Assembly (NCBI GenBank): GCA_035465395.1
Contig: DATHRK010000026.1
Location: 3,891-67,890, forward strand
Direction of reading: 5' to 3'
Origin: DATHRK01 sp035465395
Lineage (GTDB): Bacteria > Gemmatimonadota > Gemmatimonadetes > Longimicrobiales > RSA9
DNA: 64,000 bases
A program made the translations under genes and the position numbers. Positions 52,881 to 61,900 of the stretch are shown here, one piece after another (the stretch's first letter is position 1; every line of letters begins with the position of its first letter). A model generated the notes under the pieces. That model saw only the letters and a list, made by a program, of their open reading frames with translations. It did no database searches and was not told the DNA's origin.

Positions 52881-54061
52881 GCGTTCCCGTCTTCGCCGTG
52901 CCCGACCGGCCCGCCTACCCAGCCGAAGCCGACGACGGCCTGGGCATCGTGCTCACCGGCGGCGGCGCGCGCGCAGCGTATCAGGTTGGGGTGCTGTCCG
53001 GCCTCGCCGAGCTCTACCCCGACCTCCGGATCCCCTATCTGACCGGCTTCTCCGCGGGCGCGGTCAACATCGCGCACCTGGCGTCGCACCACGGCACGCT
53101 GAAGCAGGCTACCGACGAGCTGTGCGGGCTCTGGGGGGGGCTCGAGCCCGAGAAGATCTACCGGGTCGACCCGCCCTCGCTCGGGTGGATCGGCGGGCGC
53201 GTGCTGGTCCAACTCATCAGCGGCGGTCGTTCGGTGGGCCCCGATGTCCGTGCTCTCCTGGACACGGCGCCCCTGCGCGAGTTCCTGGAGGAGGCGCTGG
53301 CCGCGGTACACGGCCGCATCACCGGGGTCGACGCCAACCTCGCGAGCAACCGCCTGTGCGCCGCCGCTCTGACGACCACGAGCTACACGACCGGCGAGAC
53401 CGTCGTGTGGGTGCAAGGCGGGAGCGTCGAGCCGTGGCAGCGGCCGCAACGGGTATCGCGCCCCGCCGAATTCACCGTCGACCACGTGATGGCTTCGTCG
53501 GCGCTGCCGTTCTTCTTCCCGGCGGTGCAACTCGCCGACGGCTGGTACGGCGACGGGCAGGTGCGGCTCATCGCTCCCATAAGCCCCGCGCTCCACCTGG
53601 GCGCCACCCGCGTGCTCGCGATCTCCACGCGGGCCGAACGCGACGCGGGTTCGCGCCCGAAGGTGATCGACGGCTATCCGCCGCCCGCCCAGATCGCCGG
53701 CGTGATGCTGAACGCGATCTTCCTCGACATGCTGGACCAGGACGCGCTGCGCATGGAGCGGTTGAACAACCTGCTCGCGAAGCTGCCTCCCGAGGAGCGT
53801 GGCGGAATGCGCTTGATCCGGTTGCTCGTGATCCGGCCGTCCAAGGACCTCGCCAAGCTTGCCAACGCCTACGAGCCGCGCATGCCCCGCACGATCCGCT
53901 GGCTCGTCAGGGGGCTGGGCTCGAAGCGGACGCGCAGTCCTGACGTCCTGAGCATGCTCATGTTCCAGTCGGACTACCTGAAGCGCATCATCGACCTGGG
54001 CAGGGAGGACGCGCGGGCGCACGCCGAGGAGATCGCCGCCCTCGTGGAGGAGACACCGTGA
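52877..54061 (+). CDS. Patatin-like phospholipase
   Basis: A 394-residue serine acyl hydrolase. The oxyanion loop GIVLTGGGARAAYQVGVLSG is followed by the nucleophile elbow LTGFSAGAVNIAHLA (GxSxG) and the catalytic Asp in WYGDGQVRLIAPI, preceded by VMASSALPFFFPAVQL. All are diagnostic of the bacterial patatin family that hydrolyses phospholipids or acyl esters. No signal peptide is seen, so it is probably cytoplasmic or membrane-associated. Its stop overlaps the dipeptidase gene (GTGA), heading an operon with it and the thioredoxin-like gene. Confidence 0.9.
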   Translation: MSVPVFAVPDRPAYPAEADDGLGIVLTGGGARAAYQVGVLSGLAELYPDLRIPYLTGFSAGAVNIAHLASHHGTLKQATDELCGLWGGLEPEKIYRVDPPSLGWIGGRVLVQLISGGRSVGPDVRALLDTAPLREFLEEALAAVHGRITGVDANLASNRLCAAALTTTSYTTGETVVWVQGGSVEPWQRPQRVSRPAEFTVDHVMASSALPFFFPAVQLADGWYGDGQVRLIAPISPALHLGATRVLAISTRAERDAGSRPKVIDGYPPPAQIAGVMLNAIFLDMLDQDALRMERLNNLLAKLPPEERGGMRLIRLLVIRPSKDLAKLANAYEPRMPRTIRWLVRGLGSKRTRSPDVLSMLMFQSDYLKRIIDLGREDARAHAEEIAALVEETP

Positions 54062-54852
54062 TCGGATCGCCCGCCCGCGGCGGGCCCGCGCTGTGCCTGT
54101 TGCTCGCGGCCATCGCGTGCGCGGGCCCGCCGGCCCCGGCCCCGACCGCGGGGCAGGCAAGCCCGGACAGCGTCTTCCGGATCACCCCCCTGCGGCCGGT
54201 CGCCGAGCTCCGTGCGGAGGCGCTCGCCGCGTCGCCGCCGCCGGAGGCCGGGCCCTTCCGCCCTGTCGACCTCGTGGAGCTGCGCTCGCTCGACCCGACG
54301 ATCCGCTACGACATCCGCTACGCCACGGACCGCAACTTCATGGGCGAGCCGTTCTACACGTCGACGCACGCCTTCCTCCAGCGCGACGCCGCCGAGGCCC
54401 TCGTCCGCGCGCACCGGGCGCTCGCCGCCGACGGCCTCGGCATTCTCGTGCACGACGCCTACCGGCCGTGGCACGTGACGAAGATGTTCTGGGACGCGAC
54501 GCCGCCGGCGCTGCGAGACTTCGTGGCGAACCCGGCGGACGGGTCGCGGCACAACCGGGGGGCGGCCGCGGACGTCACGCTCTACGACCTGGCTACCGGC
54601 GAGCCGATCACCATGCCCAGCGGCTACGACGAATTCACCGAGCGGGCGACGGCGGATTACCGCGGCGGAACACCGGAGCAACGGAGGCACAGGGCACGGC
54701 TTCGCGCGGCGCTCGAGGCGGAGGGCTTCAGCGTGCTCCCGGGGGAGTGGTGGCACTTCGACTACCGGGACTGGCGCGAGTACCCGATCCTGAACTCGAC
54801 CTTCGAGGATCTGACCGCAGCGATGCCGGCGGCCGACGAGCGAGGCTCGTGA
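54058..54852 (+). CDS. D-alanyl-D-alanine dipeptidase (VanX/DdpX family), lipoprotein
   Basis: A 264-residue peptidase with a lipoprotein signal ending in AAIAC. The VanX-type zinc site is in GSRHNRGAAADVTLYDL (SxHxxGxxxD) and PGEWWHFDYRDW (catalytic Glu, zinc His). The family block DIRYATDRNFMGEPFY and ILVHDAYRPWHV (Arg) also match. It would split D-Ala-D-Ala; in a species without glycopeptide-resistance genes this more likely serves murein recycling in the envelope. The GTG start overlaps the patatin stop. Confidence 0.92.
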   Translation: MIGSPARGGPALCLLLAAIACAGPPAPAPTAGQASPDSVFRITPLRPVAELRAEALAASPPPEAGPFRPVDLVELRSLDPTIRYDIRYATDRNFMGEPFYTSTHAFLQRDAAEALVRAHRALAADGLGILVHDAYRPWHVTKMFWDATPPALRDFVANPADGSRHNRGAAADVTLYDLATGEPITMPSGYDEFTERATADYRGGTPEQRRHRARLRAALEAEGFSVLPGEWWHFDYRDWREYPILNSTFEDLTAAMPAADERGS

Positions 54853-55406
54853 ACATCGACCACCTTCGGCACGCGAACCCGGCCGCCTTCTGGGACCGGG
54901 CGATCCCGTACGCGCGCTGGGTCGAGGCCGCCGAGAAGCAGCAGGAGATGTGGGACGGGTACTACCGGCGCGCGCGCGCGCCGAACGACCTGGTAGAGCG
55001 GGCGCGGCGCATCGGCGGCCGCTGGAGGTTCCTCGTGATCGCCGAGGACTGGTGCGGCGACGCATTCAACACGATCCCCTTCCTGCAGCGCTTCGTGGAC
55101 GCGGTCGACGGCTGGGAAATGCGGCTCATCCGGCGCGACGCGAACCCGGAGCTCATGAATCGCTACCTGACGGAAGGGGCGCGTTCGATCCCGGTCGTCG
55201 TGGTGCTCGATGAAACGGGCGCGGAGGCGGCCTGGTGGGGACCCCGGCCCGAGGAGCTGCAGGCCTACTTCCAGGCCCAGAGGGGCAGGAGGGAACGGGC
55301 AGACCTCTACAGGGAGCTGCGCACCTGGTACGTCCGCGACCGCGGGCGCACGACGCTCGAGGAGGTTCTGGATCTGCTGGAGGGGAGGGAATCGGAAGCG
55401 GCGTAG
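54849..55406 (+). CDS. Thioredoxin-like protein with a single active-site cysteine
   Basis: A 185-residue thioredoxin-fold protein (thioredoxin_9-like). The core RWRFLVIAEDWCGDAFNTIP holds the expected position of a CxxC, but the motif is CGDA, with only the first Cys. The cis-Pro loop SIPVVVVLDETG is intact. Monothiol versions can bind glutathione-like thiols or act as reductase partners; this is inference. The N-terminal region (NPAAFWDRAIPYARWVEAAE) resembles the family. The GTG start overlaps the dipeptidase stop. The C-terminus ends just before a frameshifted methyltransferase. Confidence 0.85.
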   Translation: MNIDHLRHANPAAFWDRAIPYARWVEAAEKQQEMWDGYYRRARAPNDLVERARRIGGRWRFLVIAEDWCGDAFNTIPFLQRFVDAVDGWEMRLIRRDANPELMNRYLTEGARSIPVVVVLDETGAEAAWWGPRPEELQAYFQAQRGRRERADLYRELRTWYVRDRGRTTLEEVLDLLEGRESEAA

Positions 55407-55492
55407 CCGCGTCGCGCGGCGCGGCGATTGACACGTTCCCGCACCGCGGACCAATTCCCCCATCGGCCACGTCCCCTCCCCGCGAGCGCGCT

Positions 55493-56199
55493 CTGTCCCG
55501 ACGAACCCGTTCGTTCAACTCGTCCCGAGCCCGTCTGGCGGAGGCCAATCGCGCCTTCGCGGCGACCGTGCCGGCCGGCGCGTTGGTCCTCGACGCCGGC
55601 GCCGGGACGGCGCCCTACGCCGAGCTGTTCTCGCACGCGAGGTACGAGTCGGCGGACTTCGAGAAGCTAGAAAAGGAGTACGCCTCGACCTACGTGTGCG
55701 ACCTGGGCGCCATCCCCGTAGAGGACGCGCGCTACGACGCGGTCGTGTTCAACCAGGTGATGGAGCACCTGCCGGAGCCGGCGCGCGTGCTCGCGGAGCT
55801 GGGACGGGTGATCAAGCCGGGCGGGCGGATGATCTACACGGGGCCCTTCTTCTACGAGGAGCACGAGGGGCCCTACGACTTCTACCGCTATACGCGGTCG
55901 GGCTGCGGCATCTCTTCCAGGAGGCCGGGTTCGCGATCGAGCGCCTCGACTGGCTGGAGGGGTACCTCGGCACGGTGGGCTACCAGCTGAACCGGATGGG
56001 CAAGTACCTGCCGCTGCGGCCGGCCGATCTGGGCGGCGGTTTCGTCGGCTTCGCGATGGCGCCCGTCGTGGCTGTGATCCACGGCTTCTGCACGATCGCC
56101 GCCCCCCTCTTCCACCGCCTCGAGATGCGCGCGAAGTACACGCGCCGCGGCTATCCGAAGAACTACGTTGCGATCCTGCGCAGACGGGAGGACGCGTGA
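55493..56199 (+). pseudogene. SAM-dependent methyltransferase, apparently frameshifted
   Basis: The first part, VLDAGAGTAPYAELF, YESADFEKLEKEYASTYVCD and VVFNQVMEHLPEPARVLAEL with GPFFYEEHEGPYDFYRYTRS, is a class I methyltransferase in one frame. Near 55890-55905 the homology jumps one frame to LRHLFQEAGFAIERLDWLEG, LPLRPADLGGGFVGFAMAPV and YPKNYVAILRRREDA. One inserted base after the CGG at about 55896 would restore YRYTR-FGLRHLF. So either the gene is broken or the assembly lacks a base. No ATG/GTG/TTG opens the first part; the CTG at 55493 is used as an approximate edge. The end overlaps the VOC gene start. Confidence 0.75.
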
Positions 56200-56603
56200 C
56201 CGACGAGTTCCCCGTGGACGGCGTGGAGATGACGCTGCTGCTGGTCGTGGCGGACGTGGCCCGATCGGTCGCTTTCTACACCGACGTCCTGGGCGCGTCG
56301 CTCTTCCGGGAGTACGGCGGCGATTCCGCCGTCCTGAGCTTCCAGGGCACCTGGCTGCTGCTGGTGACCGGGGGCGGCCCGACGCCGGGCAAGCCGACCG
56401 TGACCTTCGCCCCGCCGGACGACCCGGACCTGGTCAGCCATCAGCTCACGATGCGCGTGCCCGACTGCAAGGCGGCGTACGAGACGCTGCGGGGGAGGGG
56501 CGCCGCGTTCCTCGCGGCTCCGGTGGACCGGGGCGGGGAGGTGCGGGCGTTCTTCCGGGACCCGGACGGGCACCTGCTGGAGATCAGCGAGGTCCGGGGG
56601 TGA
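56196..56603 (+). CDS. VOC-family protein (glyoxalase/bleomycin-resistance-like)
   Basis: A 135-residue protein of the vicinal oxygen chelate fold with two beta-alpha-beta-beta-beta units: TLLLVVADVARSVAFYTDVL, then LSFQGTWLLLVTGGG, HQLTMRVPDCKAAYETLRGR, and FFRDPDGHLLEISEVRG, where the Glu in LLEISE is a usual metal ligand. The early His is absent, so it may be a non-catalytic binder. Its GTG overlaps the methyltransferase end. Substrate unknown. Confidence 0.88.
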   Translation: MTDEFPVDGVEMTLLLVVADVARSVAFYTDVLGASLFREYGGDSAVLSFQGTWLLLVTGGGPTPGKPTVTFAPPDDPDLVSHQLTMRVPDCKAAYETLRGRGAAFLAAPVDRGGEVRAFFRDPDGHLLEISEVRG

Positions 56604-56609
56604 GGCGGG

Positions 56610-57221
56610 CTAGGGCTCGAGGCTGACCTCTTCGACCCTCTCTCTCGCGAAGCGGATGGACGCGGGCAGCAGGTCCGAATCCTCCGCATAGAGGTCCTGC
56701 ACGGCCTCCACCAGAGCGTCGCGGGACGCGGAGGGGAGGGCGGCGAGGACGGGCCGCTCGGCGGCCCGGAGCCGGAGATCCTGGTCCTCCCCGGCGAACA
56801 GCGTGACCTGCGGCTCGTCGTGCTCGCGCGCGTCGGCCATGCGCCTGCGCGCCGCCGCCCACGGCACCGCCACTTCCGCCCCGACCACCTCCGGCAACAG
56901 TTCGAGGGCGACCCACAGAAGCGCCATGCGCCAGCCGTGCGCGCCTTCCAGCGGCTCCCTTATGTGGACCGCGCCGCCCCCCTCGTTCCACTCGATCAGC
57001 AGCTGCTCGCCCCCGAGCTGCGCGTAGCGACGCAGCCCGCCGGTCCTCAGACGCCCGTACATCCGGTCGGCCAGCAGCAGGTAGGAGCCGGCGTCGCGCA
57101 GCGGCCCGGTGCCCCCCTGGAGCGTGACCCTGATGGAACTCGCTCCGGTGCACGCCTGGGCCAGATCGGCCGCTGCGGCGGCGGGAATCCAGTTCGGCAC
57201 CGCCCCGGAAGGATCGCTCAT
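56610..57221 (-). CDS. Soluble protein of unknown function downstream of a P1 peptidase
   Basis: A 203-residue, Ala/Glu/Leu-rich protein with no signal or membrane segment. Visible stretches are TGASSIRVTLQGGTGPLRDA, LLLADRMYGRLRTGGLRRYA, GGAVHIREPLEGAHGWRMAL and LFAGEDQDLRLRAAERPVLA. No family is recognised. Its ATG overlaps the stop of the peptidase gene (ATGA), suggesting a shared operon. The end is six bases from the converging VOC gene stop. Confidence 0.65.
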   Translation of the reverse strand: MSDPSGAVPNWIPAAAAADLAQACTGASSIRVTLQGGTGPLRDAGSYLLLADRMYGRLRTGGLRRYAQLGGEQLLIEWNEGGGAVHIREPLEGAHGWRMALLWVALELLPEVVGAEVAVPWAAARRRMADAREHDEPQVTLFAGEDQDLRLRAAERPVLAALPSASRDALVEAVQDLYAEDSDLLPASIRFARERVEEVSLEP

Positions 57222-58513
57222 CGCGAGCCCCCGGTGGACGGATCGCCGGGGCGGCCGAGAGCCCCGTGCCTCTCCAGGATCGGCATCACCCGATCGAGCG
57301 GCAGCGCCTCGATCGTCCCGCGGTGCCCCCGGACCGTGGTGGCCCGGAACAACGAGTTGTAGATCGCCTCCTCCGTGGCCTCGGCGACCGCCTGGAAGAG
57401 GGCGGACATCGCACCGTTGTCCAGCTCTTCGGTCGAGCGCACGCTCCGCTCCGACAGCTCCGCCGCGGAACGGCGGACCGATTCGGCGGTCGAGAAAGAG
57501 AGGACGAAGTCGCCGGATCCGTTCGTCATGCTCGATCCCGTTCTCGCGAGCCCCACGATGGCGCGCGCGGCCAGGCGCTCCAGGTTGCGGGGCGTGAGCG
57601 GGGCGTCGGTGGCGATGACGATCATCACGCTGCCGTCGCCGCCTACGCCGTCGTCCGGAGCATCCGGGACTTCCACCTCCTCCTGGAACGCGTAGCCGCC
57701 CAGTGCACGGCCGACCGGCGCACCGTTGATCGCGAGCACCCCGCCGAAGTTGCTCTGCACGAGCACGCCCACCGTCCAGGCGCCGCGCGACCCGGGCAGC
57801 ACGCGGGAGCTCGTGCCGATGCCCCCCTTCCAGCCGAACGCCGAGGTCCCCGTGCCGGCGCCGACAGATCCCTCCTCGACGGGGCCTTCGGACGCGCGCT
57901 CGAGGGCCGCGACGACGTGCTCCCGCTCGATCGGCCGTGCCCGGATGTCGTTCAGATACCCGTCGTTGGTCTCGCCGACCACGGCGTTTACCGAACGCAC
58001 CCCTTCCATTCCCGGCCGCTCCAGGAGCCACGCCACCATCGCGTCGGCCGCCTTCCAGACGCACAGAGTGCACGTGAGGAGGATCGGCGTCTCCAGCTCG
58101 CCGAGCTCCTGCACCTGCGTCGCGCCCACGAGCTTGCCGTATGCGTTGGCCAGGTGCACCGCGGCCGGCACGCGATCGTGAAAGACGTCGCCGCCGTGCG
58201 GCAGGACGGCGGTGACGCCCGTGCGCACCGAGTCGCCCGCCGTGACCGTAGTGTGGCCCACGCGGACGCCGGCGACGTCGGTGATCGCGTTGAGGGGGCC
58301 CGGTTCGAAGATCCCGACGATCACGCCGGCCTCGCGCGCGCGGGGCCGGTCGGCGCCGTCCGCCTGCGCGGCGAGCCCCGACCACGGCAGAGCGCTCACG
58401 CCAAGAGCGCCCAGCACAGCGAGGATCCGGAGCCCGGCCCGACGGAAGTGCGGGTCGGATGGTTGGGCGTGGACGTCATGCGGCTTGGCCAGCGCTCTCC
58501 TCCTGTGGAACAC
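57218..58513 (-). CDS. P1-family peptidase (DmpA/BapA-like aminopeptidase), exported
   Basis: A 431-residue self-processing hydrolase. A signal-like segment (about 27-50) precedes NAITDVAGVRVGHTTVTAGD and TGVTAVLPHGGDVFHDRVPA. NAVVGETNDGYLNDI and the nucleophile region VGVLVQSNFGGVLAINGAPV follow: DmpA-type enzymes cut themselves before the Ser in this motif to make two chains. GSVMIVIATDAPLTPRNLER and FVLSFSTAESVRR also fit. It likely removes N-terminal beta- or D-amino acids from peptides in the envelope. The start is a GTG. Confidence 0.92.
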   Translation of the reverse strand: MFHRRRALAKPHDVHAQPSDPHFRRAGLRILAVLGALGVSALPWSGLAAQADGADRPRAREAGVIVGIFEPGPLNAITDVAGVRVGHTTVTAGDSVRTGVTAVLPHGGDVFHDRVPAAVHLANAYGKLVGATQVQELGELETPILLTCTLCVWKAADAMVAWLLERPGMEGVRSVNAVVGETNDGYLNDIRARPIEREHVVAALERASEGPVEEGSVGAGTGTSAFGWKGGIGTSSRVLPGSRGAWTVGVLVQSNFGGVLAINGAPVGRALGGYAFQEEVEVPDAPDDGVGGDGSVMIVIATDAPLTPRNLERLAARAIVGLARTGSSMTNGSGDFVLSFSTAESVRRSAAELSERSVRSTEELDNGAMSALFQAVAEATEEAIYNSLFRATTVRGHRGTIEALPLDRVMPILERHGALGRPGDPSTGGSR

Positions 58514-58678
58514 GCCGCCCCGCCAGCGGGCCGGAGCCGGCCGCTGCGGCCGCTCAGGCGCTCACGGCCGGGGGCGAACACGGGCACGCCGAAAGGCGCA
58601 CCGTGCCGGCGCAAACTGCCCGCGTGCGTAGGAGCCCGTCAAGCGCAGGACCCGGGCCGCGGAACGGCCCGATTCGGG

Positions 58679-58707
58679 TTGACCTCCCGCGGGCGATTGG
58701 ATAGCGT
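58679..58707 (+). promoter_or_regulatory. Likely promoter of the cytochrome oxidase operon
   Basis: TTGACC (58679-58684), 17 bases, TAGCGT (58702-58707), about 78 bases before the ctaC ATG. It lies in a 271-base gap that otherwise shows only diverging leader sequence. Confidence 0.45.
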
Positions 58708-58784
58708 TCCGGGCTTTCCGGCGTAGGGTTCGTTGGCCTCCGCAGGGGCCCCCGGCCGGCTCTCCGTGCTCCGAACGAAGGCTG

Positions 58785-60005
58785 ATGGCGGCACCGGTCC
58801 GCTTCGATACATGTAGCGTGAAGAGGCACGCACGAGGCGCGGTCGCGGCCACGTGCGCCGGTCTCGCGTGCCTGCTGGCCGCGTGCGGCGCAGACCGGTA
58901 TCCGCAGACCACGCTGGATCCGGCCTCAGATCTCGCCCGCGACATCGCCGGCCTGCAGGCCCTCATCTTCTGGTGGATCATGGGCGTGCTGGTGGTGGTC
59001 ACCGCCGTCCTCGTCTACGTGCTGTTCCGGTACCGCGACCGGCCGGATGCCCCCGAGCCCCGCCGCATCCACGGCAACAACACGCTCGAGATCCTGTGGA
59101 CGTTGGGCCCGGCCGTGATCGTCGCGCTCATTCTCGTCCCGACCGTCCGCACGATCTTCCGCAGCTACCAGAGTCCACCGGACGGTGCGGTCCGGGTGGA
59201 GGCGATCGGGCACCAGTGGTGGTGGGAGTTCCGCTATCCGGACCTGGGGGTCGTGACCGCCAATCAGATCCACGTGCCCGCGGGGCGTCCGGTGCACCTC
59301 ACGCTTTCCTCGGCGGACGTGCTGCACAACTTCTGGGCGCCGCGTCTCGGCGGGAAGCGCTACACGTACCCGCGCTTGCCGGGCCCGGCGTCCGAGGCCG
59401 AGAACTTCAACGTGCTGCTGTTCACCATCGACGAGCCGGGCTCGTATTCAGGGCAGTGCGCCGAGTTCTGCGGCACCTCCCACGCCCACATGCGCTTCCA
59501 GGTCGTCGCGATGGACGACGCGGGCTTCGAAGATTGGGTCGAGGACATGGGGGGCGGGGGCGCGCCGGCAACCGAAGTGGCCACCGCGGAGCCGGCCGAC
59601 GTCGACGGAGGCGCCCCGGCTGACCAGGACACCGCGGAGGTCGCCGACCCGCCCGCCGTGGCCCAGGATACGGCCCCGACCATCCCGTCGAACGACCTCG
59701 TGGAGCGCGGCCGCGCCCTCTTCACGTCCCGCCCCTGCATCGCCTGCCACGCGATCCAGGGCGTGAGCCAGGGCGTGCTGGGCCCGAGCCTGACGCGCTT
59801 CGGCGACCGCTGGTCGGTAGGCGCGGGCGCGCTGGAGAACACGCAGGAGAACGTCGAGGCCTGGATCCGGGACCCCGGCGCGATCAAGCCCGGCGCGAAG
59901 ATGCCGGGGGCGCGGACCGAGGGCGGGGGCATGCCTCCGACCAACCTCAACGACGAGGAGATCACCGCGGTCGCGGCCTACCTCCTGAGCTTGACGGGAT
60001 CATGA
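58785..60005 (+). CDS. ctaC: Cytochrome c oxidase subunit II with fused cytochrome c domain (caa3 type)
   Basis: A 406-residue subunit II. A lipoprotein-type signal (CLLAAC) and two membrane helices (about 55-80 and 100-122) lead to the CuA domain: AIGHQWWWEFRYPDLG, DVLHNFWAPRLGGKRY and the CuA ligands Cys 225/Cys 229 in SGQCAEFCGTSHAHMRFQV. An Ala/Asp-rich linker joins a cytochrome c domain with CIACHAIQG (Cys 318, Cys 321, His 322) and a later Met in GAKMPGA. It receives electrons without a separate cytochrome c. It heads the ctaC-D-E-F-G cluster. Confidence 0.96.
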   Translation: MAAPVRFDTCSVKRHARGAVAATCAGLACLLAACGADRYPQTTLDPASDLARDIAGLQALIFWWIMGVLVVVTAVLVYVLFRYRDRPDAPEPRRIHGNNTLEILWTLGPAVIVALILVPTVRTIFRSYQSPPDGAVRVEAIGHQWWWEFRYPDLGVVTANQIHVPAGRPVHLTLSSADVLHNFWAPRLGGKRYTYPRLPGPASEAENFNVLLFTIDEPGSYSGQCAEFCGTSHAHMRFQVVAMDDAGFEDWVEDMGGGGAPATEVATAEPADVDGGAPADQDTAEVADPPAVAQDTAPTIPSNDLVERGRALFTSRPCIACHAIQGVSQGVLGPSLTRFGDRWSVGAGALENTQENVEAWIRDPGAIKPGAKMPGARTEGGGMPPTNLNDEEITAVAAYLLSLTGS

Positions 60006-60066
60006 CGGCGATGGTGACGGTATCGGGGCCAGTCCGCGGGCTGGCGGCACGAATCGAGGAGCGCGC

Positions 60067-61887
60067 ATGGCCACGGTAGAGGCCGCCGTCCCCCACGGGG
60101 GGCACGCGAACGCGCACGCCGAATCCGGCCTGTGGAGTTGGATCACCACGGTCGACCACAAGCGCATCGGGATCCTCTACGGCGCGACGGCGCTCGTGTT
60201 CTTCCTGGTCGCCGGTCTCGAAGCCCTGATCCTGCGCGTCCAGCTCTCGCGGCCGGAGAACGACTTCCTGTCGCCGGACGTGTACAACCAGCTCTTCACG
60301 ATGCACGGCACCACCATGGTCTTCCTGGTGGGCATGCCGATGGCCGTGGCGTTCTTCAACTACATCGTGCCCCTCCAGATCGGCGCGCGCGACGTGGCGT
60401 TCCCGCGCCTCAACGCGCTGTCGTACTGGATCTTCCTGCTGGGCGGGCTGTTCATGAACGCCAGCTTCCTGTTCGGCGCCGCGCCGAACAACGGCTGGTT
60501 CGGCTACGCGCCGCTGACCGGCACCGCCTACTCGCCGGGGCTGAACATGGACTTCTGGGGGCTCGGCCTCCAGATCCTGGGCATCGCCAGCATCATGGGC
60601 GGGGTGAACTTCATCACCACGATCCTGAACATGCGCGCGCCCGGGATGCGTTACTTCCGCATGCCGGTGTTCACGCACCTCGCGCTCGTCACGAGCTTCC
60701 TGATCGTGACCGCGCTGCCGGTGCTCGCCGTGGCGCTGTTCTACCTGACCTTCGACCGGTTCTGGGGCACCCAGTTCTACGTCACCGCGGCGGGCGGCAA
60801 CCCGTACCTCTGGCAGCACCTGTTCTGGATCTTCGGGCACCCCGAGGTCTACATCCTGATCCTACCCGCGTTCGGGATCATCAGCGACGTCGTCCCCACG
60901 TTCTCGCGCAAGCCGCTCTTCGGCTACGCGCTCGTCGTGTTCAGCGGCATCCTGATCGGCTTCATCGGCTGGGGCGTGTGGGCGCACCACATGTTCAGCA
61001 CCGGCATGGGCCCGATCGCGGACGCGTTCTTCAGCGTCAGCACCCTCATCATCGCCATCCCCACGGGGGTGAAGATCTTCAACTGGCTCGCGACCCTGTG
61101 GGGCGGCAAGATCCGCTTCGAGGTCCCCATGATGTTCGCGGTGGGGGCCATCGCCATGTTCACCATGGGCGGAGTGACCGGGATCCTGCTGGGTTCGCCG
61201 CCGGTCGACCTCCAGGTGGGCGACACCTACTTCGTGGTCGGCCACTTCCACTACGTGCTGTTCGGCGGGCTCGTGCTGGGGATCTTCTCGGGGCTCTACT
61301 ACTGGTGGCCCAAGGTCTTCGGGCACAAGCTCGGTCACGGCCTCGGCGCCGCGCACTTCTGGCTGATGATCCTCGGGATGAACCTGACCTTCCTCCCGAT
61401 GCACTTCGTGGGCCTCCTCGGCATGCCTCGGAGGGTGTTCACGTACTCCGCCGAACTGGGTCTGGAGACCTACAACCTGATCGAGACGGCGGGCGGGTTC
61501 GTCACCGCGCTCGGCGTCCTGGTGTTCGCCTGGAACGTCTGGAAGTCGCGCAAGGGCGAGCGGGTCGGGCCGAACCCCTGGGGCGGCTTCTCGCTGGAGT
61601 GGGCGACCACGTCGCCGCCGGCCGAGTACAACTTCGCCGCCATTCCGATCGTGCGCAGCCGCGAGCCGATGTGGGACGCCGAGGAGGGGATCCTGGCCGT
61701 CACGACCGCCGAGCCGGCCGAGCCGATCCACCTCCCGAATCCGTCCTACTGGCCGCTCCTTACCGCCGTGGGGATCACGGCGACGTTCGCGCTCTTCATG
61801 ACGAACCTCTGGTGGCCGCCGCTGGTGGGCTTCGTGTTCACCTTCTTGATGGCCTTGAACTGGGCGTTCGAGCCCACCGGCCACTGA
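60067..61887 (+). CDS. ctaD: Cytochrome c oxidase subunit I
   Basis: A 606-residue haem-copper subunit with 12 or more helices. The N-terminal STVDHK-like block WSWITTVDHKRIGILYG, the haem a ligand region YNQLFTMHGTTMVFLVGMP, the CuB/Tyr motif WQHLFWIFGHPEVYILILPA, WGVWAHHMFSTGM (CuB His pair), IPTGVKIFNWLATLWGG and the haem His in FVVGHFHYVLFGG are all present. It reduces O2 to water and pumps protons. The ATG follows GGAG. The C-terminus carries one further helix typical of caa3/aa3 long forms. Confidence 0.97.
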   Translation: MATVEAAVPHGGHANAHAESGLWSWITTVDHKRIGILYGATALVFFLVAGLEALILRVQLSRPENDFLSPDVYNQLFTMHGTTMVFLVGMPMAVAFFNYIVPLQIGARDVAFPRLNALSYWIFLLGGLFMNASFLFGAAPNNGWFGYAPLTGTAYSPGLNMDFWGLGLQILGIASIMGGVNFITTILNMRAPGMRYFRMPVFTHLALVTSFLIVTALPVLAVALFYLTFDRFWGTQFYVTAAGGNPYLWQHLFWIFGHPEVYILILPAFGIISDVVPTFSRKPLFGYALVVFSGILIGFIGWGVWAHHMFSTGMGPIADAFFSVSTLIIAIPTGVKIFNWLATLWGGKIRFEVPMMFAVGAIAMFTMGGVTGILLGSPPVDLQVGDTYFVVGHFHYVLFGGLVLGIFSGLYYWWPKVFGHKLGHGLGAAHFWLMILGMNLTFLPMHFVGLLGMPRRVFTYSAELGLETYNLIETAGGFVTALGVLVFAWNVWKSRKGERVGPNPWGGFSLEWATTSPPAEYNFAAIPIVRSREPMWDAEEGILAVTTAEPAEPIHLPNPSYWPLLTAVGITATFALFMTNLWWPPLVGFVFTFLMALNWAFEPTGH

Positions 61888-61900
61888 GCCGACGATAGCG

